16,594 bases of DNA from UMGS1783 sp900555065. Its GTDB lineage: Bacteria > Bacillota > Clostridia > Oscillospirales > UMGS1783. Below, piece by piece: positions 7,462-14,286 of the stretch. Made by a program: the position numbers and the translations under genes. The notes beneath the pieces were generated by a model. That model saw only the letters and a program-made list of their open reading frames with translations, searched no databases and was not told the DNA's origin. Location: NCBI GenBank assembly GCA_937991645.1, contig CALKPL010000042.1, positions 1-16,594 on the forward strand. The letters run 5' to 3'. The stretch's first letter is position 1. Each line of letters begins with the position of its first letter.

Positions 7462-8205
7462 CTACCAGAATTTATACAGGGGCCGGCTGCGTCCGTCGAC
7501 CCTGGCCGCAATATTGTCGATCGCAATGGCGGCGGGCTCTCTGCCGCAGCAGACCGGGAATCCCCCGTTTGTCATAAGGATGACGTTGCGGTCTTCCGGG
7601 ACCAGGCCGAGCAGCCTGACTGCGGTAATGTCGATAATCTCGTCTATGTTGGAGAACAGTCCGCTCTTGATGAGCGTGGGCGTAACGCGGTTGACGATGA
7701 GCCGCTGTTTCTTTGCCGGGAGCAGCTGGGCGGTGCGGTCCGCGTCCCGAATGGCGGTATTTTCCGGCGTGGTCACGATCAGGAGCAGGTCGCAAAGTCC
7801 GCTGATGATACGGTGTACGCGGCCGGCGCCAGCCGGACAGTCCAGAATAATATGATCGTATTGTTCGGCCGTCTGCGAAAGCAGCGCCTGCAGGTTCTTT
7901 TCCGTCATGAGCGGGTCGTCCACCTCGGTGGAAGCGCTGATGAAATACAGGTTCGGATAGTTCGGGTGCCGAATCGCGGCCTCTGCGACCGCGCGGCGTC
8001 CGCCGAGGACGTCGGCCAGATTGTAAACGCCGAGATCGGCCAGGCCGAGCAGCAGGTCAAGATTGCGCAGGCCCGCGTCGCAGTCGATCAGCAGCACGCG
8101 GCGGCCCAGCGAAGTCAGCGATGCGGCGATACCTGCGGCTATCGTGGATTTCCCGACGCCGCCTTTTCCCGATGCGATTGCCACTACCTGTCCCAAGCCC
8201 GTCAC
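7462..8205 (-). CDS. minD: Septum site-determining ATPase MinD
   Basis: This ParA/MinD-family ATPase helps place the division septum by recruiting the FtsZ inhibitor MinC to the membrane. It has a deviant Walker A SGKGGVGKST (residues 12-21, signature Lys14), LLIDCDAGLRNLD (switch region), and YDHIILDCPAG (Walker B). The frame is open 43 codons further upstream, but the GTG at 8205 has AGGA at 8211-8214 and gives the usual start just before GQVVAIASGKGG, so it is chosen (247 residues). The protein ends in AARVDGRSRPLYKFW. The amphipathic membrane-targeting helix that normally closes MinD is not evident, so it is somewhat short. No minC precedes it and no minE follows it. It shares an operon with mgsA. 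Confidence 0.92.
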   Translation of the reverse strand: MTGLGQVVAIASGKGGVGKSTIAAGIAASLTSLGRRVLLIDCDAGLRNLDLLLGLADLGVYNLADVLGGRRAVAEAAIRHPNYPNLYFISASTEVDDPLMTEKNLQALLSQTAEQYDHIILDCPAGAGRVHRIISGLCDLLLIVTTPENTAIRDADRTAQLLPAKKQRLIVNRVTPTLIKSGLFSNIDEIIDITAVRLLGLVPEDRNVILMTNGGFPVCCGREPAAIAIDNIAARVDGRSRPLYKFW

Positions 8206-8225
8206 CCGTTTCCTGAATATAGTAT

Positions 8226-8255
8226 AGTGTACCATACCGCGGCGAAAAATGTCAA
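8226..8255 (-). promoter_or_regulatory. Candidate sigma-A promoter of minD-mgsA
   Basis: On the minus strand TTGACA (8250-8255) is followed after 18 bases by TACACT (8226-8231), with an extended TG just before the -10. The predicted start would leave only a very short leader before the minD Shine-Dalgarno. The TTGACA is perfect and the -10 moderate. Confidence 0.6.
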
Positions 8256-8580
8256 TGGGAAATATGCGCGGGTCAGGCCGGCGATTTGCAGAAAGAAGCG
8301 CCGCCATGCGGGGCTGGCGCGAAAGCGGGATCAAAGGCCGTGTCGGCGCGGGAAAACGCGGGCCGGCGCGGGCGACGTTGGGTTTAAGACGGCTGGGATG
8401 CGAAAAGAATACGCCGGCAAAGTGGGATACAGAGGCGGAAAGGGTTCAGCGGCCGCGGCGTCTGCGCGCCGGCAAACAGAGCTTTTGGCGCGGGACTGTG
8501 CGAACGGGGCCCTGTCCCGGCGCGGCCGGTCAGGGCGCGCCCGACGGCGTCTCGCCGGCCGTGTATCGTTATGCGGCGGC
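8256..8580. other. Intergenic gap between mrdA and minD, no gene seen
   Basis: About 325 bases of GC-rich DNA separate the minD promoter from the mrdA stop. The open frames here have Arg/Ala/Gly-rich translations and look like composition artefacts. Small hairpins exist (for example CGGCG-TCT-CGCCG near 8544) but none has a T-run. In related loci minC occupies this position; I find no MinC-like sequence in it. Confidence 0.6.
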
Positions 8581-10620
8581 TTAGTCGGGCAGCAGGTCGA
8601 GGTTGGCCGGCAGCGCGTCTTCCGACGGCGCGAGCCCGAAGTACGCGTTGAGAATATCCTTTGCAATGGGAAAGCTGTAATGGCCAAGTCCGCCATGCTC
8701 AATTACGGCGGCGATGGCGATCTGCGGGTCGTCGGCCGGCGCATAGAGGATCATGACAGAGTTTGCCGAACCGCCGGGGACTTCGGCCGTACCCGTTTTG
8801 CAGGCGACCTTTACCGGATAGTTGTAGAAATAGGGCGCGCCCGCGCCGGACAGGGCCACGGCTTCCATGCCTTCGCGGATCTGCTGCGCCGCGTCGCCGG
8901 CGTATTCGACGCGGCCGGCGATCTCCGTTTCACGTTCATACAGAACGCGCCCGTCCGCAGGGTCGGTCACCCGGTAACCGATATGCGGCGCATAGCGGAC
9001 CCCGTCCGCCGCCAGGGTAGAGGCGTAGACCGCCAGCTGCAGCGGCGTCATCATGTTCTCGGACTGGCCTATGGCGGCCTGAATGGTGTCTCCGCCCGTC
9101 CAGGTCCCGCCGTCCGCAAGGCGCGCGGCGGGGTCGGCCACGCGGCCCGCGACTTCGCCGGGCAGTTCGATGCCCGTCTTTTCGCCAAAGCCGTACAGGC
9201 GCGCCGCCTCCGCCAGCGCGGGCGCGCCGGCAAGGCGTCCGGCCTCGAAAAAGTAGCAGTTGCACGACTGCATGATGGCTCCCGGCAGGTCCAGCGCGCC
9301 GTGGGCGCGTCCCTGATAGCACGTGGGCTGATAGCTTGAAAACCAGGTGTAGCGTCCTCCGCACACATAGCGCGCGTGCGGGTCGAGCGTGCCGGCGCGG
9401 GTCGCGGCCGTCGCCGTCACAAGTTTGAAGGTGGAGCCGGGCTCATACGCGCCGCCGATGGCGCGGTTGAGCAGGGGCAGGCGCGCGTCGGCCGCCAAAA
9501 GGGCGTACTGGCTGTCGAAGTCGGCAAGGTCGTAGCCAGGATAACTCGCCATGGCGAGCACGTCGCCCGTGCCGACCTCGACGGCGACGACCGCGCCTGC
9601 GCTCGCGTCGTGGCCCGCGCTTCCCTTTTCCGACGTACGCGCCGCAATATCCGCAATGCGCCGGGCCAGAGATTCCTCCGCGGCGGCCTGGATCGACGCG
9701 TCCAGGGTCAGATACAGGTCGTTCCCCGGCGTGACGCGCCGCGTATCGTACATATCGACGAGGTTGCCGCGCACATCCACCCGGATGACCCGTTCGCCCT
9801 TCTGGCCGCGCAGCCAAGATTCAAACGCGCTCTCCACACCCGAGACGCCGATGCTATCGTTGATGGAATAGCCCTGGTCTTGCAGACTCTCATACGCCGC
9901 GGCGGATATGCTGCCCACCCGGCCGAGCACATGCGAAGCGAGCCCCGGCTGCGCGTATTCGCGCGCGGATTCCACGACGGCTTCCACTCCGGCGGGCGCC
10001 GCGCCCTCCTCGACGCGGACCACCGCTTCCATGGACACGTCTCGCGCGAACAGGTACGGGTCAATGGACGCGAGGTCCTGCTTTTCTATTTCGTAATACG
10101 CGCCGGCAAGCGCGCGCCGCTGTGTGGGCGTGACGGCGTACGGCGCATCGCCGAGCAGCGCGTCGATCACCGCGGTGGGCGCGGCGTTTTCGTCCAGGCC
10201 CAGGCCGGCCTTCAAAGCGGCGGTCTCCGAATCGGGGGAAAAGCAGTTTTCCTCCGTGAAAGCGAAGGGCTCGGCCCTGGAAATCGGCAGCGTGTCGGCG
10301 GGCGCGTCGCCCGTCTCCTCAAGCACGGCCGCGAGCTGACAGACGGCCGCCGCAAACGCCTCGTCCCGGCACACGGACCTATCGATTTGGATCGCATAGC
10401 TTTGGCGGTTGACGACGAGGGGCACGCCGTTCCTGTCATATATGTTTCCGCGCGGCGCGCTGAGCGTGACGGTGCGCGTGACGCGCTTTTCCGCTTCGGC
10501 TCGGTAGGCGTCCGCGTCTGTAACCTGCATACGGACGAGCAGCACGGCGTAGACGCAGAGCACGGCGATAAACGCGGCGCCCGCCGCCAGAATCCGGCGG
10601 CGGCGAAACGGTCCGGTCAT
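8581..10620 (-). CDS. mrdA: Penicillin-binding protein 2, elongasome transpeptidase
   Basis: This class B PBP cross-links peptidoglycan during cell elongation at the outer face of the membrane. The 679 residues include an N-terminal membrane anchor (about 9-31), the dimerisation-domain signature APRGNIYDRNGVPLV, and a transpeptidase domain with all three motifs: S396-T-F-K399 (catalytic Ser396), S452-C-N454, and K608-T-G610. The frame is open well beyond the start, but the ATG at 10620 has AGGAGG 8 bases upstream and precedes the charged-then-hydrophobic anchor. It overlaps the mreD stop as ATGA, indicating translational coupling. It is the third gene of mreC-mreD-mrdA. The partner SEDS polymerase gene rodA is not in the window. 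Confidence 0.95.
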   Translation of the reverse strand: MTGPFRRRRILAAGAAFIAVLCVYAVLLVRMQVTDADAYRAEAEKRVTRTVTLSAPRGNIYDRNGVPLVVNRQSYAIQIDRSVCRDEAFAAAVCQLAAVLEETGDAPADTLPISRAEPFAFTEENCFSPDSETAALKAGLGLDENAAPTAVIDALLGDAPYAVTPTQRRALAGAYYEIEKQDLASIDPYLFARDVSMEAVVRVEEGAAPAGVEAVVESAREYAQPGLASHVLGRVGSISAAAYESLQDQGYSINDSIGVSGVESAFESWLRGQKGERVIRVDVRGNLVDMYDTRRVTPGNDLYLTLDASIQAAAEESLARRIADIAARTSEKGSAGHDASAGAVVAVEVGTGDVLAMASYPGYDLADFDSQYALLAADARLPLLNRAIGGAYEPGSTFKLVTATAATRAGTLDPHARYVCGGRYTWFSSYQPTCYQGRAHGALDLPGAIMQSCNCYFFEAGRLAGAPALAEAARLYGFGEKTGIELPGEVAGRVADPAARLADGGTWTGGDTIQAAIGQSENMMTPLQLAVYASTLAADGVRYAPHIGYRVTDPADGRVLYERETEIAGRVEYAGDAAQQIREGMEAVALSGAGAPYFYNYPVKVACKTGTAEVPGGSANSVMILYAPADDPQIAIAAVIEHGGLGHYSFPIAKDILNAYFGLAPSEDALPANLDLLPD

Positions 10621-11081
10621 GCCGCCGCCCTCCTTCCCGACGTCCGGCGTGCGACAAGCCAGCACAGGGGCGCGGCGAGCAGGGCGGTGACGAGTTTGTA
10701 CGCGGCGCGTGTGAGAAAGCCGGAAAGGCTGACGGGAAAATGCAGCGCCGTAAGCCCCAGGCATGCGGCGCAGTATAGAGCGATTGCCGCGCCGGTGACG
10801 AGCATATACGTCCAAAATCCCGGCCGGCGGCCGGCGACAAACCCGACGGCCGTTACGAGCAGAAACAGAAAGAGCGTGAGCGCGCCCGCCGGGAGCAGGC
10901 CGGTCTGCGCGTCGTAGAGCATCCCGGCGGCAAGCCCGTACGCCGCTGCGGCGCGCGGTCCGCATACCGCCGCGACGGCGAGCAAAAAGGGCAGCGCAAA
11001 CTCGGCCCCGCGCGCCGTGAACCGGGCGGGGCCGCTTGTCTGCAGCAGAAAGAGCAGCAGGAATACGCCCGCATACAGCAT
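10617..11081 (-). CDS. mreD: Rod shape-determining membrane protein MreD
   Basis: This is a small integral membrane protein of the elongasome that works with MreC and PBP2. The 154 residues are almost entirely hydrophobic, with about five membrane segments (LYAGVFLLLFLLQTSG at the start, LTLFLFLLVTAVGFVAGRR in the middle). A YGLAAGMLYDAQTG loop is typical of the family. The ATG at 11081 is the first usable start after the mreC stop, with only a weak AGG upstream. The frame is open further upstream, but that part overlaps mreC and is not MreD-like. The identification rests on topology and on its position between mreC and mrdA, since MreD sequences are poorly conserved. Confidence 0.88.
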   Translation of the reverse strand: MLYAGVFLLLFLLQTSGPARFTARGAEFALPFLLAVAAVCGPRAAAAYGLAAGMLYDAQTGLLPAGALTLFLFLLVTAVGFVAGRRPGFWTYMLVTGAAIALYCAACLGLTALHFPVSLSGFLTRAAYKLVTALLAAPLCWLVARRTSGRRAAA

Positions 11082-11133
11082 ATGCCTGCCGACGGCGCGC
11101 AGCGCGCCGTCCGGCCGCGCCGGACGCGGGCCG

Positions 11134-11958
11134 CTACTGCGAAAAACCGACGACGACATAGACCTCACGCATCCCTTCATAGTCCACGGCCGGCGCAATG
11201 CGCGCCGCGCTCGTATACAGCTGATCGCCCGGCAGCGGGGATTCGACCCGTCCGATGCGCAGCCCGCGCGGGAACACGCCGCCAAGGCCCGAAGTTTCCA
11301 CAATATCGCCGGTGATGACGGCCTCGCTGCCCGCGACGTAGGAAAGACGGCAGCCGAGCTGTCCGCCCGCCGCGTCGCCTTCGACGACGCCATAGTCCTT
11401 CGTGCGCGGGACGTATGCGCCCACGTTGTAGCGCGCGTCGGACAACGGCGCGATCCGCGCCCAGTTGCGGCCGGTCTGCACCACCCGGCCGGCAAGGCCG
11501 TCGGCGGTGATGACCGGGTCGCCGTCTGCAATACCGTCGTCCGTCCCGCGGTCGATCAGGTAATGAAAGGAAAAGCCCGACGGCTCGCGCGCCGCGACGG
11601 TAGCGTGTACGAGTTCGAGTTCCGGGTCCGCGTCCCGGATATGGAGCATACGGCGCAGCTCGGCGTTTTCTCGCCTTAATCCCTCGGCGCGCGCAAGTTC
11701 GGCCTCCAGCTCCGCCAGGCGCTCGCGCAGCAGCGCGTTTTGCGCTTCGGCCGTGTGCGCGCGGTCCTGCGCCGCCGCGTCCCGCGCGCTGTTCCAGAGC
11801 TTTGACACGCCGGCCTGGACGGGCGTGACGAGCGAATTGACCGCGTCGGTGTAGCCGCTCGCGCCGCCGAGCGCCGAAACTGCGATTACGGCGGAAAGCA
11901 GCGCGCATACTACGCATACGGCGGGAAAAAACCAGCCGCCCGCCTCTCTGCTTCGCAT
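11134..11958 (-). CDS. mreC: Rod shape-determining protein MreC
   Basis: This bitopic elongasome scaffold links cytoplasmic shape proteins to PBP2 outside the membrane. The 274 residues show a short basic N-terminus, one membrane helix (about 9-31), an Ala/Glu/Arg-rich coiled coil (about 55-105), and a C-terminal beta domain with YLIDRGTDDGIADGDPVI and GLAGRVVQTG, the usual MreC pattern. A TTG at 11979 also opens the frame, but GGGAGG (11967-11972) lies 8 bases before the ATG at 11958, so the ATG is used. It is the first gene of mreC-mreD-mrdA. MreB, normally encoded immediately upstream, is absent from this position. Confidence 0.94.
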   Translation of the reverse strand: MRSREAGGWFFPAVCVVCALLSAVIAVSALGGASGYTDAVNSLVTPVQAGVSKLWNSARDAAAQDRAHTAEAQNALLRERLAELEAELARAEGLRRENAELRRMLHIRDADPELELVHATVAAREPSGFSFHYLIDRGTDDGIADGDPVITADGLAGRVVQTGRNWARIAPLSDARYNVGAYVPRTKDYGVVEGDAAGGQLGCRLSYVAGSEAVITGDIVETSGLGGVFPRGLRIGRVESPLPGDQLYTSAARIAPAVDYEGMREVYVVVGFSQ

Positions 11959-12034
11959 ACGCTCTCCCTCCCGATCCAAACAAAGTTACGCTTAGTTTGC
12001 GCAAAAGCGGCGGCCGTTATGCAAATATGCCCGC

Positions 12035-12069
12035 AAAAAAGCCGGGACGGCATATATGCCGTACCGGCT
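12035..12069 (-). terminator. Intrinsic terminator upstream of mreC
   Basis: A near-perfect 30-base inverted repeat (12040-12069, arms beginning AGCCGG-ACGGCA, one mismatched pair, centre TATA) is followed on the minus strand by TTTTTT (12035-12040). It would stop transcription arriving from maf or from within the gap, so mreC likely needs its own promoter or regulated readthrough. Confidence 0.75.
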
Positions 12070-12371
12070 GAATCGGAAGTGCGATCGCGTTTTCGAAAAG
12101 CGCCTGGTATGTAAACAGGTAACGTACCCGCCGGGGGCAAAAAAGCTTTGCAGAGGCGTCCAGCCGTCCTCCGATACTCTTCAGGACGCGGCCGCGTCTG
12201 TTCCGAGGTTTTCGCCGCAAGTTCCTGCATCCTGCATGAGGGCGCGGAACCCCCGCGTTTTCCGTATCCCCTGTATACAACCCGCCGACGAGCGGGCGCG
12301 CGCAACATTTTACAAGCCCCATAAGCGCATGCCGGGGGCCGTCTTATACGCTGCCGTATTAACGCGCAAAC

Positions 12372-12392
12372 CGGCGGCCCGCCGTTTTTTTT
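12372..12392 (+). terminator. Possible plus-strand terminator hairpin
   Basis: CGGCG-GCC-CGCCG is followed by eight T. The stem is only 5 bp, and no plus-strand gene is visible to its left. It may act against antisense transcription into maf, or be fortuitous. Confidence 0.35.
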
Positions 12393-12423
12393 GCATCGTA
12401 TCGCTGCAGTGCCCGTACGTTTT

Positions 12424-12990
12424 TCACAGCGCGCCCTGCGCCTGCAGCAGCTCCGCCGTCTTTGCCATGGGCAGGCCGACGACACAGAAGTAGTCGCCCT
12501 CTATGCCCTGGATAAACGCCCGCGCCGCGCCCTGCACGCCGTATCCGCCCGCCTTGTCAAAAGGCTCGCCCGTCGCGATATACGCGTCTATCTGCGCGTC
12601 CGTCAGCGGCAAAAACGTCACGTCTGCGCGTACGCAAGCCGAAAGCAGGCCGCGCGGCCCGCAGACGGCGACGCCGGTATAGACGCTGTGCGTCCTGCCG
12701 GAAAGGGCGCGGAGCATACGTCGCGCGTCCATCACGCCGCGCGGCTTGCCGAATACTTCGCCGCCGAGGGCCACGACCGTATCCGCGCCGACTACGACTG
12801 CGGACGTATCCGCACCGGCGACCGCCTGCGCCTTGGCGACTGCAAGGCGTTCGGCGCGCGCGGCGGGCCCGCCGTCAAGCGCGGCCGCAATCCGCGCCTC
12901 GTCCACGTCGGCCGCGCGAACGGAAAAAGGAACCCCGAAACTGCGAAAAAGCTCCGCCCTGCGGGGCGAAGCCGAAGCGAGCACAATCAT
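12424..12990 (-). CDS. maf: Maf-like nucleoside triphosphate pyrophosphatase
   Basis: Maf proteins hydrolyse non-canonical or dTTP/UTP nucleotides to monophosphates and have been linked to septum inhibition. The 188 residues carry the family motifs: N-terminal SASPRR (6-11), GADTVV, a KP dipeptide in FGKPRG, and GEPFDKAGGYGVQG followed by IEGDYFCVVGLP. Length and start (MIVLASASPRR) are typical. The ATG overlaps the stop of the upstream DUF4321 gene as ATGA, and the upstream Shine-Dalgarno is weak, so translational coupling is likely. It is the last gene of the zapA-dut-DUF4321-maf cluster. Substrate class (dTTP/UTP versus 7-methyl-GTP) cannot be assigned with confidence. Confidence 0.95.
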   Translation of the reverse strand: MIVLASASPRRAELFRSFGVPFSVRAADVDEARIAAALDGGPAARAERLAVAKAQAVAGADTSAVVVGADTVVALGGEVFGKPRGVMDARRMLRALSGRTHSVYTGVAVCGPRGLLSACVRADVTFLPLTDAQIDAYIATGEPFDKAGGYGVQGAARAFIQGIEGDYFCVVGLPMAKTAELLQAQGAL

Positions 12991-13259
12991 CTTCCCCGGT
13001 ACACCGTCCCGTACAGGACCATGGAGACGATGATGCAGATGATGACGGCGACGTTAAGGGTAAGCCCTACGCCGAAACTGAGCGTAAACACGCCCAGGTC
13101 CACCGTCAGCGGCGAGGAGAGCCCGATACCAAAGGTCTGGCCGTAGGACAGCCAGCTCAAAAACGAAACGTCCCGCGTCAGCTCCGAAATCAGTCCGCCG
13201 ACCACAATGGCGCTGAGCAGGAATATAAAGAACATGAGGGTATTTCTGCCGTTTTTCAT
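12987..13259 (-). CDS. DUF4321 family small membrane protein
   Basis: The 90-residue protein has two hydrophobic helices, near residues 9-24 and 66-84. Between them is the segment FLSWLSYGQTFGI...SPLTVDLGVFTLSFG, which I recognise as DUF4321, a Firmicutes family of unknown function. It often neighbours maf and mre genes, as here. The ATG at 13259 has AGGAGA at 13266-13271, just before the dut stop, leaving 14 bases between the genes. Its stop overlaps the maf start. Position suggests a link to envelope or division functions, but no activity is known. Confidence 0.85.
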   Translation of the reverse strand: MKNGRNTLMFFIFLLSAIVVGGLISELTRDVSFLSWLSYGQTFGIGLSSPLTVDLGVFTLSFGVGLTLNVAVIICIIVSMVLYGTVYRGR

Positions 13260-13273
13260 CCGCTTTCTCCTTT

Positions 13274-13747
13274 TTAACGGCCTGTTGAGCCGAACCCGCC
13301 CGCGCCGCGCGCCGTGTCCGTCGTCCGTTCGACCTCTTCAACCGCATAGCGCGGAAGCTCCAGCATCACCAGCTGCGCTATGCGGTCCAGCGGCTGGATG
13401 GTATACGCCGCGTCGGACACGTTGCACAGGCCCACGCGCACTTCGCCGCGGTAGTCGCTGTCGATTACGCCGACGCCGTTGGCCGGCGTGATTCCATGCC
13501 TGCACGCAAGGCCGCTGCGCGCAAATACGAATACGGCGTGGCCGTGCGGAATCTCCAGCACAAGCCCCGTCGGAATCTGCACAAGCCCGCCCGGCGCGAC
13601 CGTCACCGGCTCGCGGATAAAGGCGCACACGTCAAACCCGGCCGCGCCCTCCGTAGCGAGCGCCGGCATAGGCGGCAGGCTGCCGTCCTCCGCGCGCAGC
13701 CGCAGGATTTTCAGGGTGAGGCCCGCGTCGGCCTTTGCCGCATCCAC
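13274..13747 (-). CDS. dut: Deoxyuridine triphosphate nucleotidohydrolase (dUTPase)
   Basis: It hydrolyses dUTP to dUMP and pyrophosphate, keeping uracil out of DNA and supplying the dTMP precursor. All five trimeric dUTPase motifs are present in 157 residues: GAAGFDVCA (34-42), RSGLA (77-81), GVGVIDSDYRGEV with Asp96 and Tyr99 (91-103), DRIAQLVM (121-128), and the glycine-rich C-terminal RGAGGFGSTG (147-156). The start is a GTG at 13747 that shares a base with the zapA stop (TAGTG), suggesting coupled translation; only a weak Shine-Dalgarno is seen. Confidence 0.97.
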   Translation of the reverse strand: MDAAKADAGLTLKILRLRAEDGSLPPMPALATEGAAGFDVCAFIREPVTVAPGGLVQIPTGLVLEIPHGHAVFVFARSGLACRHGITPANGVGVIDSDYRGEVRVGLCNVSDAAYTIQPLDRIAQLVMLELPRYAVEEVERTTDTARGAGGFGSTGR

Positions 13748-14100
13748 TAGCGCTGCCCGCCTTCGCGCTGCATGTCGTTGAGCTGTTTATTCAGCTTGTC
13801 AAGCTCAGCCTGTACCCTGTCGCGCTCATTGGCGGCTTTAATCGCGTCGTCTATATAGGGCCGGATCTGGTTGCGCATATTTTCCACGGCGACCTTGTTC
13901 TTTTCATACTCGTCGCAAAACTCCATAGCCGCCAGCACTGCGGCCATGGCGAGCGTCACCCGCGTCCCCATCTTCAGGTAGGTCGTCACCTTCTCGTCGA
14001 CCATGGAGGCCAGCTTCAGCATGTAGCCGCGGTCCTCGTCCGTCTGAATCGTCACTTCTATGCCTGCGATGGAAAGATTCATATCCCTTTGCGATGCCAT
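13747..14100 (-). CDS. zapA: Cell division protein ZapA
   Basis: ZapA bundles FtsZ filaments and stabilises the Z-ring. The 117 residues match Firmicutes ZapA: a short beta/alpha head (MNLSIAGIEVTIQT...YMLKLASMVDEKV), a conserved ALAMAAVLAA-like helix (VTLAMAAVLAAMEFCDEYEK), and a C-terminal coiled coil (about residues 65-112, RDRVQAELDKLNKQLNDMQ). The ATG at 14100 has AGGGAG 7 bases upstream. It is first in the zapA-dut-DUF4321-maf cluster, behind a good promoter divergent from proB. Confidence 0.92.
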   Translation of the reverse strand: MASQRDMNLSIAGIEVTIQTDEDRGYMLKLASMVDEKVTTYLKMGTRVTLAMAAVLAAMEFCDEYEKNKVAVENMRNQIRPYIDDAIKAANERDRVQAELDKLNKQLNDMQREGGQR

Positions 14101-14150
14101 ACCGTTACTCCCTTCTTCTCTCTCTGTAACAAAACCGGGGTATATAACAA

Positions 14151-14178
14151 ATTATACGGGCATTTGACAAAAAGTTAA
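14151..14178 (-). promoter_or_regulatory. Promoter of the zapA operon
   Basis: On the minus strand TTAACT (14173-14178) and a perfect TATAAT (14151-14156) are 16 bases apart, about 50 bases upstream of zapA. Confidence 0.65.
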
Positions 14179-14211
14179 AGGGGTAAACGTAAAATTCCGG
14201 AAATTTTTTTA

Positions 14212-14250
14212 TTGACTTGCCCGCGCCGCCGATATATATTATGGTATAAT
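14212..14250 (+). promoter_or_regulatory. Promoter of proBA
   Basis: Two overlapping candidates exist. One is TTGACT (14212-14217), 17 bases, then TATATT (14235-14240). The other is an extended -10 TGGTATAAT (TATAAT at 14245-14250) without a good -35. Either gives a leader of roughly 30-40 bases before proB. Confidence 0.65.
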
Positions 14251-14286
14251 GTACTTAATCTTTAATACAGGATATGGTGATATGCG

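Larger units (their letters stand above)
11959..12423. other. 465-bp gap between maf and mreC; no protein gene, structured elements
   Basis: No open frame here looks coding: the 101- and 191-codon minus-strand frames and the 145-codon plus-strand frame have composition-driven translations without motifs. The gap holds a strong minus-strand terminator (12035-12069), a plus-facing hairpin with eight T (12372-12392), a GACGCGGCCGCGTC palindrome near 12190, and small hairpins (CCCGC/GCGGG at 12281-12296). A weak minus-strand promoter (TTTGCG at 12365-12370, TATAAG at 12343-12348, 16-base spacer) lies about 280 bases before the terminator. This would fit a small-RNA gene. In related loci mreB, often with radC, occupies this place. 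Confidence 0.5.

Noticed and set aside
8206..8334. 43-codon N-terminal extension of minD
   Set aside because: It runs through the likely promoter and Shine-Dalgarno, and no MinD has such an extension. The GTG at 8205 fits better.
8249..8584. 111-codon + strand frame in the mrdA-minD gap, considered as a small gene
   Set aside because: It is Arg/Gly/Ala-rich with no start signal, and its beginning overlaps the minD promoter region in antisense.
7351..9339. 662-codon open frame on the + strand across mgsA, minD and mrdA
   Set aside because: It is antisense to three genes with clear family motifs, and its translation is Arg/Ala/Gly-rich without motifs. It is a by-product of high GC.
9376..10917. 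513-codon + strand frame antisense to mrdA
   Set aside because: It is Arg/His/Val-rich with no recognisable domain. The opposite strand encodes PBP2 with all catalytic motifs.
10621..10965. 115-codon N-terminal extension of PBP2
   Set aside because: It lies over mreD in another frame. The ATG at 10620 has an AGGAGG and directly precedes the membrane anchor.
11082..11531. 150-codon N-terminal extension of mreD
   Set aside because: It lies over mreC in another frame and its Arg/Ser-rich sequence is unlike a membrane protein.
11910..12485. 191-codon - strand frame in the maf-mreC gap, considered as a degraded mreB
   Set aside because: The translation has none of the actin-like phosphate or adenosine motifs, and it overlaps both maf and mreC in another frame.
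12056..12493. 145-codon + strand frame in the maf-mreC gap
   Set aside because: It runs into the maf coding region in antisense, lacks a convincing ribosome binding site, and its sequence is Cys/Arg/Pro-rich without motifs.
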